A program made the position numbers and the translations under genes. Positions 45,880 through 58,342 of a stretch of DNA of 64,000 nucleotides are shown here, in pieces. Every line of letters starts with the position of its first letter. Within the stretch, counting starts at the first letter, position 1. The stretch is from Malania oleifera (Eukaryota; Streptophyta; Magnoliopsida; Santalales; Ximeniaceae). The stretch lies in NCBI RefSeq assembly GCF_029873635.1, contig NC_080419.1, positions 77,608,931-77,672,930 of the forward strand. The letters are read 5' to 3'. Below the pieces are notes generated by a model that was given only the letters and a program-made list of their open reading frames with translations, was not told the origin of the DNA and made no database searches.

Positions 45880-47246
45880 TCTCCGAAGAGCTGTGAGTAC
45901 TTCTGATGTATCTCAACTTCTAACTCCCAAGAAGCCTCCTCTACTGCGTGGTTCCTCCACAGTACTTTCACTAAAGGTATCTCCTTAGTGTGCAACTATT
46001 TTACCTTCTATTCCAGATTCTGAACTAGTACCTCCTCGCATGATAATGCAACTCCGATCTCCAAAGGTCCATAACTGAGCACGTGCGAAGGGTTTGGCAC
46101 GTACTTGCTCAGCACGGATACGTGAAACACGTCATGAACTCTAGATAGTGCTGGGGCAACACTACCTGGTAAGCAACTGAACCTATCCTCTCTAGGATCT
46201 CAAATGACCCGATGTACCGAGGCTCAACTTCCCTTTCCTCTAAAACCTCATCACCCCTTTCATCGGGGCAAGCTTCACTAGAAAAGCCCTCGACAAAACG
46301 GCAGTAGTATCCTGTTAGACCTAAGAAACTTCTAATCTCATGAATGTTCTTCAGTCTCGCCCAGTTTACTACTACCTCTACTTTGCCTAGGTCTACTGAT
46401 TCTCCTTCTTTGGACTCTACATGTCCCAAAAATGCAACCTACTCAATCCAGAATTCACGTTTCCTGAATTTAGCAAAAAACTTCTTCTCTTTAAGTACCT
46501 GAAGTACTAGCCTCAAATGAGTTTCATGCTTTGTAGTACTCATTGAATAGATCGAGATGTCATCTATAAATATTACCACAAACCGATCCAAGTACTCATG
46601 GAATAGCCGATTCATCAGGTCCATGAACGCTGTAGACACATTCGCCAAACCAAACAACATAACAAAAAATTCATAATGGTCATATCGGGTTTGAAATGCC
46701 GTCTTTGATACATACTTTGACTTCACCTTCCATTGGTGATACCCAGATCACAGATTGATCTTAAAGAAAACCTAAGTTCCCTTCATTTGGTCAAACAGGT
46801 TATCAATTCATGGTAACGGGTATTTGTTCTTTATAGTTACCTTGTTTATCTCTCTGTAGTCAATGCACATCCTCATCGACCCATCCTTCTTGTTCACGAA
46901 CAACACCGGCACTCCCTAGGGTGATACACTTGGTCTAATGAAACCATTATCTAGAAGTTCCTGTAGTTGCTCCTTTAACACGCTCTACTTGAGCCATTCT
47001 ATATGGCGCCTTGGAGATTGGTGCCATCCCTAGTGCAAAATCAACAGCGAACTCTACTTCTTGATCTAGAGGCAACCCAGGTAAGTCCTCGGGAAAGACC
47101 TCAAGAAACTCCCGTATCACTAGAATATCCGCCAGCTTCAGTCCTTCCTTTGGTACTGCTTTCACACATGCAAGATACCCCTGGCAACCATCTAGAAGTA
47201 ACTTCCTTGCCTGCACCGCTGAGAGGTTATGTGGTGCAGAGTGCAC
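45880..47246 (-). pseudogene. Chromovirus RT and chromodomain relic, internal region 1
   Basis: Minus strand: the linker after protease (47246: [37 protein letters not shown]) leads into a frameshifted RT, then an open RT part (46726-46439: [33 protein letters not shown] with the catalytic DD) and FLGLTGYYCRFVEGFS. At about 46290 this joins, by a deletion of RNase H and the integrase core, to the integrase C-terminal part (KLAPMKG-like, PRYIGSFEILERIGSVAYQV). Downstream (46090-45880) fragments like SYGPLEIGVALS, PLVKVLW and HAVEEASWELE fit a chromodomain tail. Stops and shifts are frequent. Confidence 0.85.
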
Positions 47247-47366
47247 TCATGACCCTACAAATTTAAACTCTTCCTTCCCCAAAGGTCTAAACACTACCTC
47301 CTTTCAACACTCTATGCTCGCATAGTTGGATGCTAACCAATCCATCCCTAAGATAATATCGAATAC

Positions 47367-48691
47367 CTACATCTCCAGAACAATGAGACTGACAGACAAC
47401 TTCCTCCCCTGAATCTTTATCGAATTGTCTTTAACCACCTTACTGCACATAATAACTGACCCCGTCGGCGTAGCCACTCCTAACTTGACCTCTAACAAAT
47501 GGGTCTCAACTCCACTTACTCTAGAAAATATCTGGGATACAAATGAGTGGGTAGCCCCTGAGTCGAACAGTATAATAGCATTATGTGACATAAATGAAAT
47601 CGTACCTACCACCACATTGTCGGCGTTCTCTACATCATTCGATGTCAAAGAGTACACCCACGCCTGCATGGTTCCACCTTGGTGACCTCCTCTAGTCACC
47701 TGACTACTTCCTCCATACTGTTGCTGCGAAGGCGCATGGTTTAGTATCACACAACAATCCCATATTTGGTGTCCCGTACTACCACATTGGTAGCAAATCG
47801 AAAAACCAGCCCTGCACTTGCCTGTATGCATCTTATTGCATCTTGGCCAGTTAGGCCACTGGGAATTATCCTAAGGAATTCGGGGTCCTAACACTTGTTG
47901 TTGGCTCAATGAACTACCCAGCTACTTCCAGTGGCTCTGACTAGTACTGGACTGATAGCTCTGAGATAAAGGCCTCTTCTTCTGACTTGCCTCTCTCTCT
48001 CCTTCCTGTATACTGGCTTCAGCCGCCATGGCTCTGTCCACCAACTCCGTAAAGCCTTGGACCATCAACGCCACCACTTGCGCACGAATAGCGTGTCTCA
48101 ATCCTCTCTTGAACATCCGAGCCTTCCTTGACTCATCCAAGACCATATGTGGAGCAAAACGTGATAGCTCCATAAATATGCCTGCATACTACTGCACGAC
48201 CATGGATCCCTGTGTCAGACATAGGAACTCCTCCACCTTTACCTCTCTGGTGACCACGGGGAAGTATCTGCTGAAGAAGACCGCCCTAAATCGATCCAAG
48301 TAACCGATATGTACCCTGGTCACTGCTTCTCTACTAGCTTTACAGATCGCCACCTCTTTGCCTACCCCACCAATTTGAAGGTGGCAAAATGTACCTTATG
48401 TTCCTCCATGCAATCCAACACTTCCAATAGCTCCTCCATCTCCTAAACCCAGTCCTCCACCGCAATCGGGTTCGATCCTCCTAAGAATGCTAGCAAATTC
48501 GTCCGTGAGAACTGCTAGAACGTGCAACCTCTATCAACCACTGGTTGACTCCATTCCCTGGAATCTCTCCAAGACTCCCTCTTAGCCTATCGTGCCCTAC
48601 TATGCAGTATGGACAGAGCCTTAACATCATTACTGCTGGAAGTATCTATGTGATTGTCCCCTCCTATGACTCCCTTTCCTCTAGAATTCAT
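47367..48691 (-). pseudogene. Chromovirus gag-protease relic, internal region 1
   Basis: Gag starts at the ATG at 48691 (MNSRGKG) and soon meets stops. The core gag block is readable (FLGGSNPIAVEDWV, LDCMEEHKVHFATFKLVG), then FKRGLRHAIRAQVVAL at 48173-47922. A CCHC knuckle CYQCGSTGHQIWDC lies in the open frame 47831-47367, followed by the protease motif ILFDSGATHSFVS and IMCSKVVKDNSIKIQG. The protease DSG is intact, while gag is broken upstream. Confidence 0.87.
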
Positions 48692-49096
48692 CCTGAAGAT
48701 AGGATATGACCCGATTTAGAAATTCTACATTTATCATGGTTAAAACAAATACGGAATTTCTAATAGTTAGATACATAAGTCTGCATTTCAAAGGACCTAC
48801 ATGTTCATTTCTACTACAAGACTTCCAAAATATCCGACCCTAAACATATGATAACACGACGCACATACTTTCTAAGTCCAGTCCTTCAACCTAGAACCAA
48901 AACCATCATTGGATTTACCATGGTTTTCCCGAAATCGTCATTTCAGGAAAAGCACAGAAGACTGTTGAAAGAATTTCGTTTCCAAGCCTCTAGACTAAAA
49001 CCCGACCAATTTTACCCTTCTCATTCTTAACTTATCTCAACCTATACTCTGGTAACTAACATAGACCGTCAAGGTCTGCAGAACCTAGAAAACCTA

Positions 49097-49109
49097 GGCT
49101 CTGATACCA
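49097..49109 (-). other. Primer binding site, internal region 1
   Basis: Minus-strand TGGTATCAGAGCC, a perfect tRNA-Met type site, 2 bp from LTR B. Confidence 0.9.
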
Positions 49110-49111
49110 CA

Positions 49112-50696
49112 TGTAACACCCTGACCCTACACATGGGCCTAGGTGCTACTTTAGTGACGTCTATGTACCTGATACCATCTCAACATATAAAATATGCAGC
49201 GAAATAAATAAAACATTTTCCACAATCTATTACCAGAGTCTAAATATCAACATACATCCCGATCTTTCCATACTCATTTTACATCTCAATCTAATAAGTT
49301 CCCAAATTCGGTCCACACAACCATAAAAACTAGCCCCAAGGCATACTACAATAACTACTCATATCTAAGTTCTTAAATACACTCACAAAAATAACTACAC
49401 TAGTATCCACCCCTTGGATCTCGCTAAACTGGATCTCTGGGATTTCTTAAAAAAGATATGTTGTACAATGGGGTGAGACACCTCTCAGTAAGGAAGATTA
49501 AGTTAATGATAGTGTATGGCAGCATGCTTTTCAGTGTATACTAGAATCATATCTCTTTTTCTTATTGAACATAGCATGTACACTCATTTCTCATAACATA
49601 TACCAATACTGGAAAACATTTACATTATTACATAAATATACAAATATGCATAGAAGATACACCCTGGAACTACTTGCCATGTATAAACCCCCGTGGTCAG
49701 GGTTGTGCAGCTTGAAGGCTGGACAAAAATCCGGCGGATCAACCCAAGTCAAGTCAACTCCCTACTATATACGCCGATGACAGGCTTCCGCAATCACTTA
49801 CGGGTCCGATTGCCCCACCACTTCCTAGAAGGGTACTTCCTCTACCAAGGGCAATTAGCTAGGACCACCCAACAACATACGCTCGTAGATGTGGGCGCAT
49901 GCGGTCAACTGATGAAACTTTCTCTCTAGTAATGGTACCGCACTCGCAACACTGGGTTCACAAGTTTTCTAAAGCATATCGTGCAATCTAAGTAATTAAA
50001 ACTGTACTTTAAAACTCGTTTCTCAAAATAAACTCCGACCTTGGCCGTTTAATACAATCTTGGGCCTCGGCCCATCTATTACAACTCAGCCATCTAATAC
50101 AAACTCTAGCCTCAAGATAAACTCCGTTATTTATAAAACCCAACCTTAATCATTTAATACAAACTCGACCTCAGCCCTCTAATAAGTTCTTGCATTTCTC
50201 AAAACAATTCCAGTATTTTCACAAATAGTTTAGTATTACACAACATACCCTCTTTGGTATTTCCATAGCTCACAAAACAATTTACACCTACCACATAATT
50301 TTCTTTATTTAATACATGGCCCGTAGGCAAGCAATAAAACTCCATATAAATGGTTTGAAAGATCAAACAGAACTTTCTACCGTTCATTTCTACTCAAAAT
50401 ATCATATAGTATATCCTACGTTTGTAAACAAGTCCTTTGAACAGTTGGTTTTCAAAAGAATAACTAAAAACATAAACATACTCATACCATAAACATATCC
50501 ACTAGTCAAAAATGATAAAACACTGCATTAAACATAATCCCCTTACCTGATTTCGAAACAGAAACTGAAATGCTCAAAAACCAAATCTCGACCTCTTTCA
50601 CCAATCGAAAATCTAATCCGCTAGAATTGTAGATCCTAACTCCTTGATCCTCGAAGTATCTTTCGATCATTGAAATGGGCGATGAACGATGAAGAA

Positions 50697-50743
<47 letters not shown>

Positions 50744-51100
50744 GTGAGTGAGTGAGTGAACTCGCCGGTTCTAGAGAGAGAGAGAGAGCTTTTGGGATTT
50801 CTTCGCCCTTAAGCAATGAAAAATGATATTTATAGGCCTTTTGACTCGGTCAAACTTGTCAACGAATTGGTCCCTTGTTGACAAGCCATAGAAGGTTATT
50901 GGTCGCTGAACTTCTTCCTTCGTCGATGAACCCAAGCCTGATATTTTTCATACCGGTTGGCATCTCTTCATCGACAAGACTCTAAATTTCAACAATGAAG
51001 CACTGAAGGGCATTCATTGACGAGAGCATTGGCTTCATCGACGAAGCCTGCAAAAATCCCCTTTTATACCTTTTCTTATTTACGAGTTCAGGTCTTTATA
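49112..51100 (-). repeat. Chromovirus LTR B (shared middle LTR)
   Basis: 1989 bp, TGTAACACC to CTTTATA on the plus strand. It serves as 5' LTR of internal region 1 and 3' LTR of internal region 2. Its minus-strand start has changed from TG to TA, the same change seen in LTR C. A GA/TGAG microsatellite (50699-50758) makes it longer than the others. Confidence 0.92.
50699..50758. repeat. (GA)n and (TGAG)n microsatellite in LTR B
   Basis: About 40 bp of GA followed by five TGAG-type units. LTRs A and C have much shorter runs at the same place (45288-45309 and 60349-60359). Confidence 0.95.
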
Positions 51101-51644
51101 ATCTCCCCTCCTTATAAGAATTTCGTCCTTGAAATTTGCTAACTAATACCGAACGTACTCTAACTTAGAACTCAGCTCGACAGAAAGGTTGGAAGCCACC
51201 TACATAGCGGTTTCAGCCCAAGTTTATTATATACCCTCACTTATAGCGGAGGAATACCGTGAATACAACATAAAGTCTCATTACATCACACTCTTATACT
51301 AACCTCTCACTCAAATACATTAAAATAACTAGTAACCACACAACTACCTTATCTAACTGGAGCTAACCCTCTCTGACGAGCTATGAGTACTTCTGGTGTA
51401 TCTCAGCCTCTAACTCCCAAGAAGCCTCCTTTACTTTACTAAAGTATCTCCTTAGTATGCAACTACTATACCTTCTGGTTCAAAATCTGAATTGGTACCT
51501 CCTCATATGATAATGCGTCTCCGATCTCCAGAGTTCCATAATTGAGTGCGTGCGAAGGGACTGACATGTACTTCCTCAGTACGCATATGTGAAATACGTC
51601 ATGAACTCTGGATAGTGTTGGGGAAACACTACTTGGTAAGCAAC
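51101..51644 (-). pseudogene. 3' tail of internal region 2 (chromodomain area)
   Basis: It begins with the purine tract (minus-strand AGGAGGGGAGAT, 51112-51101) and parallels 45611-46160 of internal region 1, including the stretch read there as chromodomain tail. No open frame remains. It is interrupted at 51644/51650 by a solo LTR and continues at 53889. Confidence 0.7.
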
Positions 51645-53085
51645 TAGACTGTTGACTCTATAAGTCCAATCCTATTTTGATAATGACAAATGACTTGGTA
51701 TTTGAACTGTGCATTGAGATTGTGAACAGAAACTATATATATAGCATGCACAGAAGGATAACAAGCCATCGAAATCATGAAGATGAAAGCATACATAACT
51801 TGGAAAATCTATGGAACTCAAAGAATACAAGAATGAAGATGCAAGCACCAAGTTCAAAGGCATCATGGGAATGGGTACTTAGAATTCATGTATTTAAATT
51901 TTCATATGATTTAATTTGAGGCTCAAATCATGAACTAGAATGATCTCAGGACTCATGCATTTCATGAACATCATTAGGAGACATTCATGGACTTAGAAAT
52001 ATTTTTATAACCCCGAAAAATATTTTTTTTATAAAAGACAAGAAAGAGAGAAAATCAGTTTTTCAAAGTATAAAGAAAAAATTCAGGAAATAGGTACTTC
52101 AGACGACCGAACTCAACGGTCAGTCGCCTAAAGTTGCCACTTCAAAAGACCGAAATTAACCTCAGTCGTCTGAAGAATTTCTTTAGAAGACCTAAGATTA
52201 TGTTCAGTCACCTGAAGAATTTATGGTGAAACACAGAACCTGGCAGAAGCACCTCAGAAGACTGAACTTAGACTTCAGTCGTCTGAACCCGACACTTTAG
52301 TTGTTTGAACCCCAAACTTCAGTCGTCTGACCCTATGTTTAGGTTATTTTTTTGAAACTTTAAAGAACTTCAGTCGTCTAGGCCTTTGACCTCAGTCGTC
52401 TGAACTTGGGGGAAAACTTAAAATTTTAATTTTCATTAAAAGAACTCGCGAGATATTTTTTAATCCAACGATCAAGATTGATTCTAAAGGTAAAGCACCT
52501 ATATATACATCATCTAAACCCTAGTGCAAAGAGAGAGATCAACGAGAAAACACAAGAACAAACCTTTGGCATTTGATTGAGGAGATTTCATGTTTAGCTC
52601 AATTCGAACATACTGCCGAAATTTTAGATTGGGATTTTAAAGTTCTCACTTCAAATCTAAGATGAGGCTACCTCGATTTACAAAAGACAATCTAACAATC
52701 ATTGCGCACTCCGTTTGGCATTGAGTTTAGTAAATCAATCTACACGTTAATATTTATTTTCATAAGAGTTTTCATCTATACTGATTTGTTGATTGATATA
52801 TATTTTTTCAAAGAGCTTTTCTTTGCAAAATTCATTTTTGAATATGTGTTAAAAGGTTGATCTTGAGTTTGCATATATTAGATCATTTTGATAAGATTAT
52901 CACTTGAGAAACAATTTTGTCACTAATTAAATATTCTTGAGTCAAGTGAGTTTTCATTCAAAGACTTGATAGTTTCAATATTATAAGACTATTTGTTTGA
53001 ATATCCATAGAGTTCATAACGATATATTATTGAAGGATATTTTTCTAAAAGATATTACATTGGTGTTTGATCTTTGGAATATATA

Positions 53086-53087
<2 letters not shown>

Positions 53088-53126
<39 letters not shown>
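53088..53126. repeat. (AT)n microsatellite in the solo LTR
   Basis: About 39 bp of AT. The partner LTR has a shorter AT/TG run at 13143-13162. Confidence 0.95.
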
Positions 53127-53129
<3 letters not shown>

Positions 53130-53623
53130 CATATTACAAAGATCATTGTGTGATTGAATATTTGAAAGAAAGTTGTTGATTTTGATTGATCTAATAATCA
53201 AGTCAAAGTTTTTGAATAAGTTCACATAAGATATATTTGTGCATTTTTGCATAGTGAACTAGAACCCTAATATTCTCCAAAGCATTTAAATATATCATTA
53301 CTTGGGAGTTTTGTTAAAAAGAGAATTTACATATTGAAGCATATACATTCATAAACGATTGTATTGTTTCATACATTCAGAGTTTCAAGTTTCATCATAT
53401 GTTAATGTATTAGGAATTTGAATTGTGCTCACTAGCTTTGTTGGAAGCAACTTTGAGTGTTTTACATATTTCATTGTATTCACGGTTCGAGTTGTGAACT
53501 GAGTTTGAGGAGAGAGTTGTGTCTCTTGTAAGCAGTGGAGTAGGAGGAAGTTGTACCTTTTGTAAGCAATGAATTGTAAAGGAAGCTCTATCCCAATTTA
53601 AGGATCAAGAATTATAATGGAAT

Positions 53624-53644
53624 CCTTGAGTGGGTTGCTCAAGG
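53624..53644 (+). other. Conserved LTR stem-loop, family B copy 2
   Basis: Arms CCTTGAG and CTCAAGG around loop TGGGTTG, followed by CGAGGATGTAGG. It is identical in the stem to 12644-12664 on the other strand. Confidence 0.7.
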
Positions 53645-53893
53645 CGAGGATGTAGGTCGGGTTGGATGAATCTCGTAAAAACTGCGTTTACATTCTCTTT
53701 TCCCTTATCTTTTTATTTTCCGCATTGCATTTCAATATCCAACTTGCATGTATGTTTGTTGAATAATCTCACACGAACTTGATAAGTAATTGGTTATATT
53801 TAGACATAGGGACTAAGTGGGAATAAGTTTCAAAGAATTTTTAAAATACCCAATTCAACCCCCTCTTGGGATTACACCTAAATCAACATAGAC

Positions 53894-54507
53894 CTATCCT
53901 CTCCAAGTTCTCAAATGGCCTAATGTACCGAGGTTCAACTTCCCTTTCTTCCCAAACCTTATTGCCCCTTTCATCAGGGCAATCTTCAGGAATATCGTAT
54001 CCCTAATCTCAAACTCTAACTCCCGTCGGTGAGTATCCACATAATTCTTTTGTCGACTCTGAGTTGCTCTAACCCTCTCTCTGATAAGCTCTACCCACAA
54101 TCACTAGTCCAATCAAACCTATTATTCTTTTTCGTAAGCTATGTCAATGGACCTGATAGCCTAGAAAAACCCTCGACAAAATGGCAGTAGTACTTTGCCA
54201 GACCTAAGAAACTTTTAATCTCGTGAACGTTTTTCAGTCTCGCCCAGTTTACTACTGTCTCTACTTTGCCTGGGTCTACTGATACTCTTTTTTTGAACAC
54301 TACATGTCCCAAAAATGCAACTTGCTCAAGTCAGAACTCGCATTTCCGGAATTTAGAAAACAACTTCTTCTCTTTAAGTACCTAAAGTACTAGCCTCAAA
54401 TGAGTTTCGTGCTCTGTAAGACTCCTTGAATAGATCGGAATGTCATCTATAAATATTACAACAAACCGATCCAAGTACTCGTGGAATACCCGGCTCATCA
54501 GGTCCAT
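53894..54507 (-). pseudogene. RT 3' part joined to integrase C-terminus, internal region 2
   Basis: Minus strand: RT continues from the nested LTR border ([29 protein letters not shown]; catalytic DD kept), then WARLKNVHEIKSFLGLAKYY and FSRLSGPLT. At about 54110 it passes directly to the integrase C-terminal block (IRERVRATQSRQKNYVD, RRELEFEIRDTIFLKIA, GAIRFGKKGKLN). RNase H and the integrase catalytic core are missing. The junction differs from that of internal region 1, so the two deletions are independent. Confidence 0.85.
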
Positions 54508-56263
54508 TGACTTGTTTTGAGTTACGCTTCCAAGTGCAAAAGTGTCAAGTTGTATCAAGGATGAGTCCAGGATCGTATTCCACACAGACCACTGAGTATC
54601 AAATTATTTGTGAAAGTTTAGTGAAATCTTGTTGCTGTAAAATGTAGGTTGAAAATATTTTTGGTCTTTTATGATTTTGAAAACAGTAAACAAAGAGGAA
54701 GATGTTTGAGTAAACTATCAAAATGAGACTGAAATTTTATCAATTTTCCAAAAATGTAAATCTAATCACGCAACCGAAACTTAACAGATTAACTGAAATA
54801 ATTTTACTAAACACTCGGGTTACGGGTTCAACGTCTGTTTGCTTCCACCGTTTACTAATTTCCTAGGCCTTACTCCTTTTCTTGTTAATCTAATCAAGGC
54901 ATTAATAAGATGAAATTTTATTACTAAAGATAGAGTAAATTGGCCACATCCAAACGGAAGAAAATAAAAACTCTCATTAAGCATCAACCGAATTTTATGT
55001 AAATTAGTCGATGAAAATCCTAGATTAAATCAAGGTTTTGATGTGCCTAACGTCAACAACAAAACAAGAAATAAGAGCCAGCAATTTATCAACTATACCT
55101 TCAATTTTCAGTTTCAACCAAATAAAAATTTAACAATAATTTATTAGGAGAACTAATAAACCATGGAAAACAAACGACATTGACCCACAACCCGAGTTAC
55201 CGAACTTAGCCACTCATGCTCACAATACACAATTTCTGGGTCATAATAATTCCATGGTGGCTCACTGCATCAATAAAACGAAAAACCATAAGAAAAATAC
55301 AAACTTTCATAAAACCGAACCTAATCTAAATTGAGTTTCAACAAAAAAATAAAAATAAATCTTGAACAAAAAACACAACTAATTTAATTTTCCAAAGGCA
55401 AAAACAACTTAACAATTATTTAAAATCTAAAATAAACCTTAATGCTAATTTAACCATGTCCAACTTTCAATACAAAAAAGTAAATAAATAAATAAATAAA
55501 AGAAAGAGATAGAAAAAAAAAGAGAGAGAGAGATAGAGAGAGCCATGGGAGTTGTAGTTGGAGTGGTGCTCGGCTAGCCTTGCTGTGCTATGGAGGAGCT
55601 TCTGGGGTCTTCAAAGCTCTGTTGCTGCTACTGGTGTTTTGCAGAGGATAAGGCAGTGTTGTGGCTAGAGCAGAGAATAGAGAAAAGAGAAAAAAAAAAA
55701 AAAAAGAGCGAGAACAGAAGGGCAGGAAGAAAACCAAGAAGAAGGAAAAGATAAAGAGAAAGGGAATTGGAAGAAGGGAGAAGAGGAGGAAAGCCTTCGG
55801 GCTACCTAGGAAAGAAGGGGGAGAAGAAGAAGAATTTAAAAGAGATTGGGGGAAGCCCTAGACCTGGTTTAGCTAACCCGACCCGACCCGGCCTGCATGG
55901 CCGGGTCACACTTTTGCTCTCTGTTCACCACAATATTTGACCCTTATGAAGCCAGTTTCTCATAAAATTTAAAACACAAAAGTTGTGTATAATCCTTTTA
56001 TCTTTCTCTAGAAATTTGAATCGCCTCGATCGGAGTTCGAATGGAAAAGTTATGCATGAAATACAAACAAGTGTCATTTTTGGTTCCCGGGACTTTTCTT
56101 GTGATAAAAAATTATTAAAAACTCGTAAATTGCACAATAAAACTCAATAATGATAATTTCGGAACTTTATTAAAATATTGGACAAATTTAGACATTTAAT
56201 TAAAAATATACACTGTAAATACCGGGTTAAAGTGCCCAATTACGTAGTTTGCATGCATAATCA
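54508..56263 (-). repeat. Solo LTR of another Gypsy-like family
   Basis: 1756 bp, TGACTTG to CATAATCA on the plus strand, with a perfect TCCAT duplication (54503-54507 and 56264-56268). Removing it restores the RT reading frame (AFMD|DLM). Near its plus-strand start, CAAGTTGTATCAAGGATGAG and GGATCGTATTCCACACAGAC read on the minus strand as the 3' end of an Athila/Tat-like LTR. Purine-rich stretches at 55500-55860 give a chance 66-codon frame. There is no coding domain. Confidence 0.9.
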
Positions 56264-56706
56264 TCCATGAACGCTACAGGCGCATTCACCAAACCAAACG
56301 ACATAACCAAAAATTTATAATGGTCATAACGGGTTCTAAAGGTCATCTTTGATACATCCTCTAACTTCACATTCCATTGGTGATACCCAATTCGCAAATT
56401 GATCTTAAAGAAAACCCGAGTTCCCTTCAGTTGGTCAAATAGGTCATCAATTCGTGGTAACGAGTATTTGTTCTTTATAGTTACCTTGTTTATCTCTCTG
56501 TAGTTGATGCATGTCCTCATCAACCCATCCTTCTTCTTCACGAACAATACTAGTGCTCCCCAGGGTGATACGCTTGGTCGAATGAAACCATTATCTAGAA
56601 GTTCTTGCAATTGTTCCTTTAACTCCTTTAGCTCTATTGGAGCCATTCTATACGGCGCCTTGGAGATTGGTGTCATCCTAAATGCTAAATCAATAGCAAA
56701 ATCCAC
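56227..56706 (-). pseudogene. RT 5' part, internal region 2
   Basis: The Gypsy part of this open frame covers 56706-56264; the last codons read into the nested solo LTR. It contains [79 protein letters not shown] and [17 protein letters not shown]. This is a well kept Ty3/gypsy RT fingers and palm region; in the DLRSGYHQ motif the Asp-Leu-Arg-Ser reads NLRI. It continues at 54507. Confidence 0.9.
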
Positions 56707-56985
56707 TTCCGAATCTAAAGGAAACCCAGGTAAGTCCTCGGGAAAGACATCAAGAAACTACCATATCACTGGAATATCCGCCAGCTTCAGTCCTTCCTTT
56801 GGTACTGCTTTCACACATACAAGATACCCCTGGCAGTCAACTAAAAGTAACTTCCTTGCCTGCACCGCTGAGAGGATTTGTGGTGCAGAGTGCACTCATG
56901 ACCCTACAAATCTAAACTCTTCCTTCCCCAAAGGTCTAAACACTACCTCCTTTCGGCACTCTATGCTCACATAGCTAGATGCTAA

Positions 56986-58342
56986 CTAGTCCATCCCTAA
57001 GATAATATGGAATCCCTGCATCTCCAGAACAATGAGACTAGCAAACAACTTCCTCCCTTGAATCTCTATAGGATGGTCTTTAACCACCTTACTGCACATA
57101 ATAACCGACCTCGTCAACTTAACCACTCCTAACTCAACCCTTAAAAATTGGGTCTCAACTCCACATACTCTAGCAAATCTCCTGGATACAAATGAGTGGG
57201 TAACCCCTAAGTCGAACAATACAATAGCATTATGTGACATAAATGAAATTGTACCTGGCACCACAATGTTGGCATTCTTTACATCATTCGGTGTCAAAGA
57301 GTACACCCGCGCCTACACGGTTCCCCTTTGGTGACATCCTTTAGTCGCCTGACTACTTCCTCCATACTATTGCTGCGAAGGCACGTGGTTGAGCACCATG
57401 CAACAATCCCGTCGGTGCCTCGTACTACCACACAAGTAGCAACTCAAAAAACCAGCCTTGCACTCGCCTATATGCATCTTATTGAATCTTGGGCAGTTAC
57501 GTCGCTTGGAATTATCCCAAGGGATTCAGGGTCCTGACACTATTGCTGGCCTGACGAACTACCCGACCGCTTCTAGTAGCTTTGACTAGCACTAGACTGA
57601 TAACTCTAAGATAAAAGGCCTTTTCTTCTAACTTGGCTCTCTCTCTCCCCTTCTTGTATACTAGCTTTAACCACCATGTCTTTGTCCACTAGCTCCATAA
57701 AGCCTTGGACCATCAATGCTACCACCTGCGCGTGTATAACGTGTCTCAGTCCTTTCTCGTACATTTGAGCCTTCCTCAGCTCATCCGGGACCATATGTGG
57801 AGAAAAACGTGGTAGCTCCACAAATATGGCCACATACTGTTGCACAACCAAGATCCCTGTGTTAGACGTAGGAACTCATCCACCTTTACCTCTTTGGTGG
57901 CAACGAGGAAGTAACTGCTGAAGTAGACCTCCCTAAACCGGCTCTACGTAACCGATATACACCCTAATCGCTGCTCCTCAACCAGCTTTGCCGATCACCA
58001 CCATCTCTTTGCCTCCCCCACCAGTTTGAAGGTGGAAAAACGTACCTTTTGTTCCTCTGTGCATTCCAGCACTTCTAACAACTCCTCCATCTCCTAGACC
58101 CAGTCCTCCGCCGCAATCAGGTTCGGTCTTCCCAAGAATGCCGACAGATTCGTCCATGAGAACTTTTGGAATGTGCAACCTCTATCAGCCACTGGATGAC
58201 TCCATTCCTTGGAATCTCTCCGAGACTACCTCTTGGCCTACCGTGCCCTACTACACAGTACAGACAAAGCCTCAACATCATCACTGCTGGAAGTATCCAC
58301 ATGATTGTCCCCTCCCATGACTCCCTTTCCTCTAGAATTCAT
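56986..58342 (-). pseudogene. Gag-protease relic, internal region 2
   Basis: The gag ATG at 58342 corresponds to 48691 in region 1 (MNSRGKGVMGGDNH) and meets a stop after about 30 codons. Recognisable parts are [32 protein letters not shown], a knuckle that has lost its spacing (CYLCGSTRHRRDC, one residue short) and a protease whose active site reads LFDLGVTHSFVS instead of LFDSGATHSFVS (57306-56986). Region 1 kept both motifs, so the two copies decayed separately. Confidence 0.87.

Larger units (their letters stand above)
51650..53888 (+). repeat. Solo LTR, Sirevirus family B, plus orientation
   Basis: 2239 bp, TGTTGACTC to AATCAACA, with a perfect TAGAC duplication (51645-51649 and 53889-53893). 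Removing it and one TAGAC restores the Gypsy sequence seen at 46170 (GCAACT.GACCTATCCTCTC). U3 has many TTCAGTCGTCTGAA-like motifs (52098-52410), a TATA run near 52500, an AT microsatellite (53088-53126), the stem-loop at 53624-53644 and the end string CCAATTCAACCCCCTCTTGG. There is no coding frame. Confidence 0.95.

Noticed and set aside
48028..48303. Plus-strand frame over the chromovirus gag
   Set aside because: It is the antisense shadow of gag, which is recognised on the minus strand.
55661..55861. Lys/Arg/Glu-rich 66-codon frame
   Set aside because: It reads a purine tract inside a solo LTR.
56504..56974. 156-codon plus-strand frame
   Set aside because: It is antisense to the chromovirus RT and its upstream linker.
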